DNA from: Paramacrobiotus metropolitanus
Taxonomy: Eukaryota > Tardigrada > Eutardigrada > Parachela > Macrobiotidae
Direction of reading: 5' to 3'
Length of the DNA stretch: 64,000 nt
Assembly (NCBI RefSeq): GCF_019649055.1
Contig: NW_026570359.1
Span: 62,001 to 126,000, forward strand
Under the pieces are notes generated by a model, which worked only from the letters and a program-made list of their open reading frames with translations, searched no databases and had not been told where the DNA came from. Shown one piece after another: positions 11,624-23,000 of the stretch (position 1 is its first letter; each line of letters opens with the position of its first letter). Both the position numbers and the translations under genes were made by a program.

Positions 11624-14578
11624 ATGGTTTGCCGAAGATTACCGTACGAAGGACGCCGCTATTTTGATGTCACTAATGGGACTTACAGCAACACTTTCGG
11701 CTGGCCAATTTGCGTTGAAAACCCACAAAGATGTTGAACACCACGTTACGCCGGCGCTGCTTATGCTTACAGTCGGGACGCCGGGAAGTGGCAAATCAGT
11801 CGCAATCGAAAAGTTCTGTATGCAGCCGCTATCAACGATCGGGGCGTTGGCTCAGCGGAAGTTCTTCGGAAGGCCGGCTAATACCTCAAGTACGTATGCA
11901 CTGTGCAGTGTAGGCTCTATTTAGCGCTGTTATGCCAGTAACAGCAAATTCTGTTTCACGATATAATCATATTGATGATATAGACGTCGTGACGAGGTGA
12001 CCATTTTGCGCTTTTAATTCGCTTTTAATACACTAAAACTTTCGCTTTTTTGTTCAAAACCTGTATTCCATGTGGTTAATCAGCTAAATATAAATGTATT
12101 TAAGTTACGTATAAATGTAGTTTAAGTTACGTATAAACTGCTTGTGCACGCATCCAGTTGGCACCATAATAGTAAGGTCGATGCTGCGTGCACGGGGAAA
12201 CACGGGTGTTGGCTGCGTGCACGGGTGAGCTTTTTGGATCCACACGGTGTTAGCTGTGGGCACGGCTATTTCAATTTTTTATGATTTCGAATTTCGAATC
12301 TTCATGGAAAAAACATTACAGAGATTCACGTCTTCGGCTCATCTTACAGTGACTTTTAAGTACTTCGTGGTACTGCACTAAGAAGTACTTCAACAACACA
12401 GTACTCTCCACTTGCTATGTACAGCAAATTTCGCAGTACTGGCAGTATCTATTTTTTCGTTGAGAAATTTTAGGTTAAGCGAGTAGGTTATTATAAGTAG
12501 TAATTATGTAAAAAATTTATAACTAAATTATACAAATAAATTTAAATTAAACAACTTAAATAATTTCCCATGCACGCAGGCAACGCCCGTGCAGGAATCC
12601 CGTGCCCGCAGCCAACACCCGTTCCCAAACTCCGTGCACCCAGCCAACACCCGTGCGGACCCAAAAATATCACCCCTGCACGCATCAAAAAACCCGTGTT
12701 TACCCGTACACGCAGCCATAATGTAATAGTAAATATGGTCTGGCTTATGCGAAAACTTTTTCACCAAACCACGATTAAAATTATTTTGAAATAAATAAAT
12801 AATTTTTATTATTTGGATGATGCCGGGCAACAGCGGAATGTGCACAAAAACGTGGCACGTGGAATGTGGCACTTCAAAATAATTACAAGACAATTTCAAA
12901 AATAATTTTATTTCTGGTTTGGTGAAATCAATCTTCGCAATTATGCGAGCTTCCATTAAAATTTAAGAAAGTTCGATCGATAATGGAACGCTGGTTAAGT
13001 GCAAAAGCTGATCATAAGCTGTAGCGCTGATCATAAGCTGTAGCCAGTTGATTTGTAAACGGTTTTTGCAGTTGTGTATACAAGTTAACTGGCTAATGAA
13101 TGTCATAAAATAAAGCAAAGAGGTGTTTGGTAGTGCGCGAAATTGGCAGTTTTCTTCCATGTGCACATGGACAAATGACAGTTTTCTTGCATGTACTGTA
13201 CACGAATTAGGTACCATGTACCGGGCCATTTTCATTAGCTACTTAACTTTAAATTAGTAAAAAATTTTATAATGGCCAACGTGTCTTAAATACAAGGTCA
13301 CGGCTGAGAACTAGAAAGATACAAAACGGTGCTGCAATTTTTTTCTATTGAACACTTGTTCGAATTTGGTATAACGCAGCTGCACCGGAAAATGATTCCA
13401 AGCATGCCAAAGTTGAGATAATTTTTACTTTTTAGGAACGCTGGCTGTATTCAGCAATTGCGGATGATACTGTTGATGCAAGAACCAATCTCCTGCACAA
13501 ACTGAACAAATCGGCAGTCCCGTTTGATGTTGAGGCAACATTCACCGCCTTTTACCAGTACTGTCGAGAACAGGTGGATATGGCTAACATTGTCTTGTCA
13601 CCGGAAGCTCTTGAACGCTACTTGGAGCTGTCCCAAGAAATCGATCAAATGAAGAAATGTCGACGGGAAAACATTCTTGGGAGAAATGCGGCATACACCA
13701 TCCCAGCATCTTCAAAAGAAGAGGAGATGACACTCAAGGTTACACTGGTGCTGCACCTTCTCGAGAATGCCATCATAAGCTTCACCGCAACCGGGATCAT
13801 TGACATTCCGGAGGAGGTTACTTTGGAAACGATTGAAAGAGCCATCAGATATGTGCGCACCAGTAACAACGTGCTGCGTACATTCAACAATGAAAACATC
13901 GCTGCAACTAAGGAGGCCGAAATGCTCCTCATCCCGGGAAAGCTGTTGATCCCGCAGATCGTATCAGAAGCGACGCGGGGCAAGAACCGTTACTCGTTTG
14001 CTGAACCTAAAATGTTCATTAAGCTGGCAAAAGACCTGGAACGTCAGGGATTGGGGCAAATTCGAGATGTTCAATACAGGAAGAACGAAAATTCTGCGGT
14101 CCGAACAGCTATCGTATATTTTAAAAGTCCACCATCAGACACGCTGGCGGTTATCCTTGGTACACATGGAGTCACGGTAGCCGACTACGCGGAAGCTTAT
14201 GACGCCGATTACAATTTGCGACCGTCTCTAAAAGATAATTTGGGACATATCGCTCGAATTTTAGAACAGCAGAGCCCGTTTTCGAGTGTTACTGACGAGC
14301 ACGACACTGAAAATGAAGGCAGTGTTTTTAGCGCTAATGGCGAGAATGAAAGTGAATACAGTGAAGACGCCAACTCGGGTGGTAGTGTCGGCAGTGACGA
14401 AATGGTAGTAAACGGAAATGAAGTTGTGGTTAATGGTGACAGTGAGTCGGATGTGGTTGACGTAACAGATGGAAAGCCAGAAGATTACCAGGAAGAGGAG
14501 GACGAAGACAGCGACAGCGAAGATGATGGTATATATCAGCAGCAGACTAAGAAGCAGAAGTTTGCTCCTACTGCCTGA
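11490..14578 (+). CDS. DUF3987-type P-loop helicase, split, middle not found
   Basis: Two coding blocks. The 5' block (11490-11889, 133 codons, donor CTCAA|GTACGT) has the DUF3987 opening: a segment with PALASALKWFAEDY, a hydrophobic helix, then Walker A GTPGSGKS at residues 96-103. The 3' block (13436-14578, 380 codons) starts after acceptor TTTTTAG in phase 0. It carries the conserved tail of the family (LSPEALERYLELSQEID, then KVTLVLHLLEN), a winged-helix-like stretch, an acidic region of about 95 residues and a basic end (KKQK). The 5' block ends in phase 1, so these two exons cannot be joined directly, and the Walker B region is absent between them. Either exons have been lost or they are too degraded to see. 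The intervening sequence holds two transposon-derived inserts. DUF3987 ATPases are common in phage, plasmid and transposon replication proteins. Confidence 0.6.
12176..12723. mobile_element. GC-rich foldback element in the helicase gap
   Basis: Inverted repeats of GCTGCGTGCACGG ... ACACGGGTGTTGGCTGCG on the left and their reverse complement (CAGCCAACACCCGTG, GTACACGCAGCC) on the right. The right arm itself holds tandem variants of CCAGCCAACACCCGTGC. The 9-bp word TAATAGTAA is present at 12167-12175 and 12724-12732, a plausible MULE-sized target duplication, although the outermost few bases of the arms do not pair. Confidence 0.6.
12745..12935. repeat. Inverted repeat, about 35-bp arms
   Basis: TTCACCAAACC ... 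AAAATTATTTTGAAAT near 12759-12792 pairs with ATTTCAAAAATAATTTTAT ... GGTTTGGTGAA near 12892-12928. This is a hairpin-forming non-coding segment next to the foldback element. Confidence 0.55.
13050..13238. repeat. Right-end fragment of the TTAA element family
   Basis: Contains the family series TGTTTGGTAGTGCGCGAAA, TTTTCTTGCATGTACTGTAC and GGTACCATGTACCGGGCC. These match the right end of the 6601-7283 element. The left end and the flanking TTAA are not preserved. Located just before the 3' block of the helicase. Confidence 0.65.
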
Positions 14579-15231
14579 ACGCTATGATAGCGACTGCCGA
14601 CTTGTGCTTCCACTCAATCTTGAGTAATTACTTAATAACTGAGTAACATTAACTGAATAACTGGACACCGAATTTCATTTTATCTTCATTAATTAAGCTG
14701 CATGCAATCGTTTATACTAATTTTCTATTTGCGTAGCGCAACGTCTAAGTTGAAATTTCTTCTCGTTTTCATGATGGAATATTGCCTTTAATTATATTGA
14801 ATGCTGTTGTTTCGGTACAGTTGAAGCGATTTAATTGTTTGCTCTTACGATTTGTTGAATATGCAGTTTACTAGCAAATTATTAATTTCTTATGGTACAT
14901 ATATTCCTCTGTCCTTTTTGAATCGATTCGAATTTGGGTAAAATCAGAAGAAGGTAGAGTTAGTCCAATGACTTCTCATAATAGTATCAGTCAAAAACAC
15001 ATAACGTTTCTTATTACTGAGATCTTTATTACGTAAATGAATAAAAATACGTGGATAAATTGTACGTGTCGGTAAAAGAATATGACAGCCAGTACCTGTC
15101 TAGTACATACCTGTCAAGTTAGTGCAATAGTTTAAGCTTTTATGGATGCAGTAAAGCATGCATGCACACAGGCTTAATATTATTAATAAAACTTTCTATA
15201 CATGAGCAAAGGACACTTTAGCTTTAAAATA
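14579..15231. other. Helicase 3' flank, nothing recognised
   Basis: AT-rich sequence without a supported gene. It presumably includes the helicase 3' UTR. Confidence 0.4.
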
Positions 15232-16347
15232 CAGCCTGGCCACGCCAAGTTCGGACACTTGCATAAAATAAATTTAACAATACTTCTGTTCGTCATTATG
15301 TTTCTCTTTTAACACTTTTCTAGTGTAACTTTTTATTGCGGATCTAGCGATACTAAAACTGGAATCTTCTGACATATCGCTAAGCAGGTAGGCGGTGATT
15401 AAGTGGGCGGGGCAGTGGTCGTTTTTAGGGTTCTTATAACTGTCTCTCTAGAAACTTCACGAAACTGAATTTTTCAGTGAATTTTTTTGAAAACTATATA
15501 ACTGCTCAAAGGGTGTCCTGTACTATTCAGCAACTCAGCCCTGCGCGATTGGCCCTAGATGTAACCCCAACTCAAAGTTTGTCTCCCATAGACTTGCGTG
15601 TTATAACACACCTGCGGATCAACGCGGTTGCCTAGCGCACAAATGTAGGAGATTTGAAGTTGACCATTTCCATAGATGAAACATGGGTCCAGTAACAAGA
15701 TTATAATGAATTGACTGCTATCTGCTATACATGCGGGAAGATGCAAGTGTCGGACAACTGGAAGAAGAATCTAACAAAGCGGTGACTAAAAAATGTTATG
15801 ATTGATATCATAATTCGTTGGTACGAAACGCATCGGGTTTTTTGTGGGAACGGCAAACTTAAATTAGTCGGATAAGTCATTCATAAACAAGATTTTATCA
15901 AGATCAGGTAGTTACGACCGCTCACGGCTGTACTGCGAGCGCCCGAAAAAGGTCATCCCACATTTTGGAGGTGCCCGCAGGAAGGCTGCAAAGGTCACGT
16001 AGTCTTGGTAGAAATCGGGCTGCGTTAGACGTCGTCTGGAAGAGAATTGATTGGCCAATACTATGAGATTAATTAGACTAGGCTAGGAAAGGTGTGGAAT
16101 TTTTAAGCGATTTGTTAAATGGGAGCTGCATCCCAGAACAGATGGGTCGAGTCGCTTTTCGGAGCTGGTCCGTTCTAGTTTCAGTCTTACTGTAATTCTG
16201 GACATGATTTCAGCTCAAAAACCTTAAATGCAAAAGTTGCTGGACTCATACGCGGATCATAAAAAATTGTAATTCGGTTTTAATTCTAGACGGGCGGCTT
16301 GTAGTAATTTTTGGGGAAAAGTGTCCGAACTTGGCATGGCCAGGCTG
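15232..16347. mobile_element. Tc1/mariner-type relic, 1116 bp
   Basis: TA dinucleotides flank it (15230-15231 and 16348-16349). Terminal inverted repeats start CAGCCTGGCCACGCCAAGTT on the left and, reverse-complemented, CAGCCTGGCCATGCCAAGTT on the right, continuing through CGGACACTT. A TA target and CAG-starting ends fit Tc1/mariner. The interior has no open transposase. An internal stretch (GGTTGCCTAGCGCA ... GCGGTGACTAAAAAATG) also occurs in the 49479-50588 element, which shows the two are related. Confidence 0.78.
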
Positions 16348-17534
16348 TAGTTATTTTGGCTCTGTACCGCATCCGGGAACGCTAAATTCGCTAAAGTGCT
16401 ATTATTCAATAGCAGGAAATATTTAGGAATATATTAATATTTAGAAAATATTTAATATTTAGGAATATATTAGTATTTAGAAATATATAGCAGGAAATAT
16501 TTTGCTGCTGGAAATATTTAGAAAAGTATCAGCAGATTGTGTCTTTATCTGTTTGTGAGTCTGTTTCTGTGGCTGCTATTTGTTACTTTAGTAATACTAA
16601 GGAAGCGTACCGCTGTTTCGCTAGCAATAAAAGACCGAAGCAAAGTTGGAAATAATTAGAGAAGTATATGCAGATCGTTTTTTTATCTGTTTGTAATTCT
16701 GTTTTTGGGGCTGCTGTTTTTTAACTAAATAATATAATGGTAGGTCCACAGAATCTCAAGGCCTCAGGAAAATTCCGTGAACTGACCGGAAGTCCATAAA
16801 ACGTGAACTTAGAAAACGAATTACAATTTACACGGAGAGATGGTAAATCACTGAGCAATTGTTCTTTTTGCTGACCCTAATATCCATGATAGTAGCTGAC
16901 AGAAGAGTGCGTATGGGACGCCTTACTAGATTCATTTACACTGTATTAATTATAGTTCAAACAGCAGGCGCAGGCGGGTGCACGCCATATATTTTAATGA
17001 GTGTAAACAGCGGCTAGAAAACGGCCGGTGCAGTAAGGGGCATCTAACTGCAGAGCGCATTTACGCATTGTAGTAGACGTACTGTAGTGGCCATCGTGCT
17101 AAGCGCTAACATCGCGCTGATTATGCGTTAGCTGTTCTCTATCGTGCTCTAACTCCGGACCGGCTTGTATATAGTACTGCATATAAAAAATCTAAATAAA
17201 GTACTGTAATAACTAAATAACTCTATAGCTAGCGTGGGATAATCTCGCGCTTCACGCTCTGTGCAAATTATTACCACTCTATTATTACCGTTACTGCATT
17301 TGGCGCTATCTTTTATTCAATACACTACCTTTTCGGGCACTATCTTTATTTCATGCGATAAGCTACCTAAAAAACGAAAGACTTATTAAACGTTCCCATT
17401 TCCCAAACGTTTTCAAACGGAATTCACGGCATATGGGCATAGATGCACACTGTGCAGTGGCTTTACACAAACCACAGACACTTCACAAATTCATGTAGAT
17501 GGATGCACACTGTACAATACTTTACACAAAGTAC
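16348..17534. other. AT-rich flank with internal repeats and the left minisatellite copy
   Basis: AT-rich AATATTTAG-type tandem words lie at 16410-16520. A segment with TTTATCTGTTTG ... TCTGTTT ... GGCTGCT occurs twice (about 16535 and 16675). Near 17440-17534, two diverged copies of the GATGCACACTGT minisatellite lead into the LTR element. No gene supported. Confidence 0.5.
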
Positions 17535-17776
17535 TGTCATGTTATGTATCGGGTGGCTGTTACGTTAGAAGTCGGGGGGATGATGCGTGCACGACGACTT
17601 AGAAGGGATTCTTGTTTTTGCTTTTCTGCCATTTTCTATATTTTTTAGCTTTTCTTCTGATGCAGAGCAGTAAATCTGCTGGGAGACGTAACAAAAGTGA
17701 ATTTGTCGTGTCCCGTTCTTTTCCGCAGTGGGGAAAACCTAGAAAATCACGGGGGTATCGCATTGCCCTTGTGACA
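17535..17776 (+). repeat. 5' LTR (242 bp)
   Basis: Starts TGTCATGTTATGTATCGG and ends GCCCTTGTGACA, with inverted TGTCA/TGACA tips. It matches the 3' LTR except for three substitutions and the lack of the 77-bp duplication. Sequence starting TGGCGCTCCTG two bases downstream is the likely primer-binding site. I could not assign the tRNA. Confidence 0.93.
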
Positions 17777-17854
17777 AGTGGCGCTCCTGTTTAACAATCA
17801 CCACCTCGTGTATACCGGTATCGGTGAACCCAGCGAAAAATTCGTAGTTCGCCA

Positions 17855-20006
17855 ATGACTCTGCGCAGTGGCCGTCGATTTCAGATGGAAGAACAATCAG
17901 AAAGGTACAACGAAGTGAACGCGGTGCAAGACCCGTTAAATGTTAACGCGGAAAACGATCGCGCTGATCCAGTAGTTGAAGACGTCGTTGACGAAGAGCC
18001 ACCGGCGGTCTTTCGCAGTCCTCGGGCTGCTATTCAAGTGCATGTGAATAATATTCCTCAAAACAGCGTAGCAAAGCCTACAGCAAAAAATAAACGGGCA
18101 TCTCACGGTAATTCCGGGCAACAAAATGCAACACCGAACGGTGTTCGACGTGATAGCGCGATGGCAGAATATGATGAGCCGCCAATGGGCTTTAGCAGTT
18201 CCCGGGCTGCTTATCGAGGTTCTGGGGACGGTATGCCCTCTACTAGTGCACCACAGTCTTGGGAAAACAATATGAAGGCATTTCAAGAGAATTACGCGCT
18301 GCCCTCGGCCGGTTTCAGGCTTGAGGGTGTGGTAGGAGACGACGGGGAAAACGCCGAACTACCGGCGGTCTACAGCAGTCCCCTGCCTTCGTCTCGAGTT
18401 CATGGGGACGGTATTTTTGGTAACAGCGGACCGAGGCCACCGCCAAGAAGTAAAAGGGCCTCCCTACCAAATTCAGTGCAGTTTGTATCGCCTTCGGCCG
18501 GTGATCGTCGCGACAAGGCCGTCGACCGCAGAGATTGCGCACCCAGGCAGTCGCTGCCGTGTTTCGACGATTCAGAGATGTCAGACCGTATATTTTCTCA
18601 ACGCCGCTTCAGTGGTGTTCCGGTACAACATTCCTTTGCGACTCAGGAACAGAACGACATGGCTCGAAGACCGGAGCTGGGCGTACCACACGATATACCG
18701 CGTGGCGAACCTCGGCAGCCTGTCATTCCCCATCCGAAGCAATTATATACAGACAGGGATGCTTTAAACCGCGAAAACATCAGTCTCAAAAAGGAGCTGG
18801 ATGAGCTGCGCGCAAAACTCTTCCGGTTAGACGTCGAAGAGCTAGACAGCCGACGGAGTTTTCGTCCACATTTGTCGGGAAACCAGAGCGTCGGACCGGT
18901 GCCGCCTGTCCGATCGCAACGTAAAAGTGCTGGCAGTGGTCCCTGTTTCGATGAGCGGCCGCTGGCTTTAGGAAGTGCTGTGTATGGCGACGATGAATCA
19001 GGAAGTGTGGCAGCTGGGCTGGCTCAGCAGGTTGCCGCGTTCCTGACCCCATATTTTCAGGGATGGCCCGTTTCCGAGGCTTATCCTCAAGGGTTTTCTG
19101 CTACAGGGCGTGGACATTCGAACGGTCGGCTTGGCGGCCGTTTTCTTGCACCCCCAATGGATGCCAATACTGCGTTCGGAGACGGTTCAGACGAAGCATA
19201 TTTGCCGAGACCGGGGTTGGCCGGGCGGACAATGGCATTGCCACCACCGCCTTTTGAGCCAGCTCACGGCTCACGTGGCTTTTCGTACGTACAGAAAGAC
19301 CAGCGGGTTAAAACCCCCGTCTTTAAGGGGGAGAAAGATGAGCGCATCGAATGCTGGATTCAGCGCTATGAAGCGGTAGCCGTAAAAAATGGATGGGATG
19401 ATTATTTCAAGTGCATTGAATTGATTAATGCACTCTAGTCTAGGGTAACGCTGCCAGATTTTACGATAAAATGGTGCAATTGTTTCCCGAGGGTTTAGGC
19501 TGGAACGACTGGAAAGCCAAACTGCAGGACAAGTATTTCGACAAAGATCGGCAGTTCTTTGCGGCGCAGCAGCTGGCTAACCGCATGTACGATTGTAAGG
19601 AAACGGTCGACGACTACTACGAGGCCGTCATCGAGTTGATTGCCGACGTAGATTACGAAATGAGCCCAAAGATGCAAGCTCATTATCTGGTCAATGGGCT
19701 TCGCTCCCATTCGGAACTGTATAAGCTGGTGGCAGCTCAAATGCCACAGACTGTACGTCGGACACTAGTCGGCCGCCCTCGCGACCCCGCACGCCGACAA
19801 CGCCCGAACCTGGCGACGCTAAGCCAAGTGTCACCTGTTTCACATGTGGTGAAAAAGGACACTACAGCACAACTTGTCAATGGCAGTCAGTGCCATTCGC
19901 TAATCTGCCCGAGTCAGTCCAGCAGTATCAAGCTCCTAAGAAACAACAGTGGAAAGGAGCCGTGCCACCTCGGGCGCCGACTCCAAAAAACTTGACGCAG
20001 CAGTAA
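17855..20006 (+). pseudogene. gag: Gypsy gag, broken by two frame changes
   Basis: ATG at 17855 (MTLRSGRR) opens 527 codons to a stop at 19438. The capsid-like part then continues in another frame (19450-about 19750, containing NDWKAKLQDKYF and MQAHYLVNGLRSHSELYKL). A CCHC zinc knuckle (CFTCGEKGHYSTTC, about 19836-19877) is in a third frame ending at TAA 20004-20006. So at least two indels separate parts that should be one protein. The N-terminal 250 residues contain three diverged repeats of about 60 aa (PPAVFRSPRAA, PPMGFSSSRAA, LPAVYSSPLPS). A coiled-coil-like stretch (NRENISLKKELDELRAKL) lies near residues 300-330. Gag forms the particle and binds RNA. This copy probably cannot make full-length Gag by itself. 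Confidence 0.85.
19985..19991 (+). promoter_or_regulatory. -1 ribosomal frameshift heptamer between gag and pol
   Basis: The heptamer A AAA AAC is in the correct phase: AAA and AAC are codons in the zinc-knuckle frame, and a -1 slip enters the long pol frame. The gag frame ends 15 nt later. X-XXY-YYZ heptamers of this type direct -1 frameshifting in many retroelements. I did not fold a downstream stimulator. Confidence 0.75.
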
Positions 20007-23000
20007 ATAGAGGTAATACTGCTGCTGCCACTGTAGACAAACCTCTACCGGAAACAACACCGATCGCGGGTGTTTATAGTGCAGACACGAGCCTACCTAC
20101 AATATCTACAGGCTTTACGTATACAGTAGATATTAATAATATACGAGTAGCTGCATTAATCGATACTTGCGCAGCTGTATCTATTGTTTCTCGAGAATTT
20201 TGTGAGGCGCACAGTATTCCATGTACGCCTTTACCATCTGAACATAAGGGCGTGTGTGTGGTTGGCGTCGGAGGTGGTCGCGTGTCACTTCGTACAGCGT
20301 ACTGCGATGCGAATGTACGGATCGGCAAGAGTGATTTCCAACACTCTTTTTATGTTTGGGAAGGCTATCCTCAGTTCAGCGTGCTGATTGGTATGGATTT
20401 CTTACAGAGTAAGCCGCTTTCCATTGACGTGCAGGGTAGGCAGTTAATTTATTCGGCAGTTGAAGGAACCGCTGACCCGCATGGGCCAGGCCCACCGATT
20501 CCTGCTGAAGGAAGTAATGAGATTACAGCACTACCATTCAGCCAGGACACATGTGCAGCCAGTGAACTGTTGCCTGCTTCGAAACCACCACGCGGTTTCC
20601 GTAAAGTATACGCCTTATCACAAGTGGTGATACCACCACGCTCTAGCGTAATTGCCAACGCTAAGGTTTTGAAAGCTCCAGATAATGGAACTTTTATTTT
20701 CTTACCGGAAGACAGCACACTGCAGAGTGCTCAAGTGTACTCACCCAGTGCGATTGTTCAGGTGAGAAATGGGCGCTTTTGCACTATGCTAATGAATAAT
20801 AGTGACCGGCGCCGGGTTATTCGAAAAGGCGCATTGCTCGGTACTATAGACTGGTATGAAGAAGAGGAAGAAGTACAGGTGCATGCGCTATCAGCCGAGG
20901 AGGAGGCACAACACGCACAAGCACTAGAAGAATTTGAAAGATTGTTACCAGAACTTCGAATTAACAAAGAGTTAACGAAAGAGCAACTGGTACAGTTACT
21001 ACAAGTGCTACGTAAGAACCGTAAGGTTTTCCCAACGTCGAAAAATCCTTATGGGTTTTCAGAAGCGCAGTCTCATCATATCGACACGGGTACGGCGCAA
21101 CCAGTTAATTCAACGCCGCGCAGAACATCATGGAAAGGACGTAAATTAATTCAAAATGAAGTTCAGAAAATGCTTGATAGTGGCATTATCCGAAAATCAC
21201 AGTCACCATGGAGCAGTCCAGTAGTGATCGTTCATAAAAAAGACGGAGGTATACGGTTTTGCGTAGATTTTGAAGATCTTAACAAAATTACCCGGAAAAA
21301 TGTTTATCCTTTGCCGTTAATTGACGACTTGTTACAAGCAGTCGGCACTGCTGACTGGTATACAGGGTTGGACTGCTTCTCAGGATTCTGGCAGATCCCG
21401 GTTGCCGAAGAGGATCAGCCAAAGACCGCGTTCTGTACGCAGGACGGTCTGTACGAGTTTTTAAGGATGCCGTTCGGGCTTTGTTACGCCCCGGCAACCT
21501 TTCAAATGACAATGGACAGCATATTAAATGGTCTTAAATGGACTATTGTACTCGTATATTTAGATGATTTGGTTGTATTTGCATGCAGTTTTGAGGAGCA
21601 CTTAGAGCGACTGGATATGGTGTTGTCAGCCTTAAGAGAAGCCGGTATAACAGTACAACCGAAAAAGTGTTCGTTCGCTATGAGAGAACTCAAGTTCTTG
21701 GGCCACATAATCGACGCTAATGGTGTACGTACTGATCCCGACAAAATAAAAGCTATATCCGGTTTTCCTAAGCCGGTTAGTCAGACGGATGTTAAGTCAT
21801 TTTTAGGACTCGCCAGTTATTACCGAAAGTTTATCAAGAACTTTGCGCATTTGGCTCAGCCACTTACTGTATTGACCAAGAAGGAAGTTTATGTGACAGC
21901 GGTATGGGGCGAATTAGAAGACAAAGCGTTTAGTTCTCTTAAGGAAGCTTTATGTACAGCGCCAGTTTTGTCCAGATATGACCCGAATAAGCCTATAGTT
22001 ATTGATTGCGACGCGTGCGGGTATGGGCTAGGTGCAGTGTTGTCACAAGACGGGCACATTGTAGAATGTGCAAGTCGGGGTTTATCTGCTGCTGAGAAAA
22101 AGTACGGTATCACAGAGCTGGAATGTCTAGCAGTGGTGTTTGCGGTGACAAAATTTCGGCATTATGTGGAATTTGGGAAGTTCACAGTCCGCAATGATCA
22201 CAAAGCCTTGACCAGTCTTCGCAAGCATCGTGGTCCAAATGCTCGTTTGACCCGATGGGCGTTATTGCTGGACCCGTACGATATGGTGCTCGAGTACCGT
22301 AAAGGCTGCCTTAACGGCAATGCTGATTGTTTAAACCGCTTTCCGATTGATGAACCACCAATCGACGAAGTAGACTTGCCGGAAGTGGCTGCGTGGGTGA
22401 TTTCATGCGATGTTACCGATGACTACGAGTGCTTGCGTAAGGAACAAGAGAAGGACGAAGTACTGCGTGAATTAGTGAGAAATGTCGCCGATTTAAGTAA
22501 AGCGCATGCGCCGTTTTATGAACGGTTCGTCATTCAGCATGGTGTGTTGTACCGGACACGCCGGCATAACGGCTGTGATCACCTGTGTTTCGTGGTGCCC
22601 AGACATACGAGGGCGGACATACTGAGATCGGCTCATGACATTCCGATGGCCGCTCATATGGGCGTAGAGAAAACCTGGGACATCGTGGCACGCAGGTTTT
22701 ACTGGACCGGCATGATTTCGTATGTGCGCAGATACATCGAGTCATGTGAGGAATGTCAAGCGCGAAAGATTCCGAAGAAAGGAACTCATGGCCTTCTTCA
22801 GCCAATGCCAATTCCGCCGGCATTCCACACCCTAGCAATGGACATTCTCGGTCCATTTCCTGTTTCGGATAAGGGAAACAAGTATATAGTGGTTGCAGTC
22901 GACCACTTAACTCGCTTTGTGATAGCAAAGGCGCTGCAAAAGGACACCGCACAAGAGGTAGCGGACTTCTTTATAACTGAAATTGTATTTAAATATGGGA

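Noticed and set aside
12528-12956. 142-codon minus-strand frame in the helicase gap
   Set aside because: It runs through the foldback element and an inverted repeat; the sequence is explained by those repeats.
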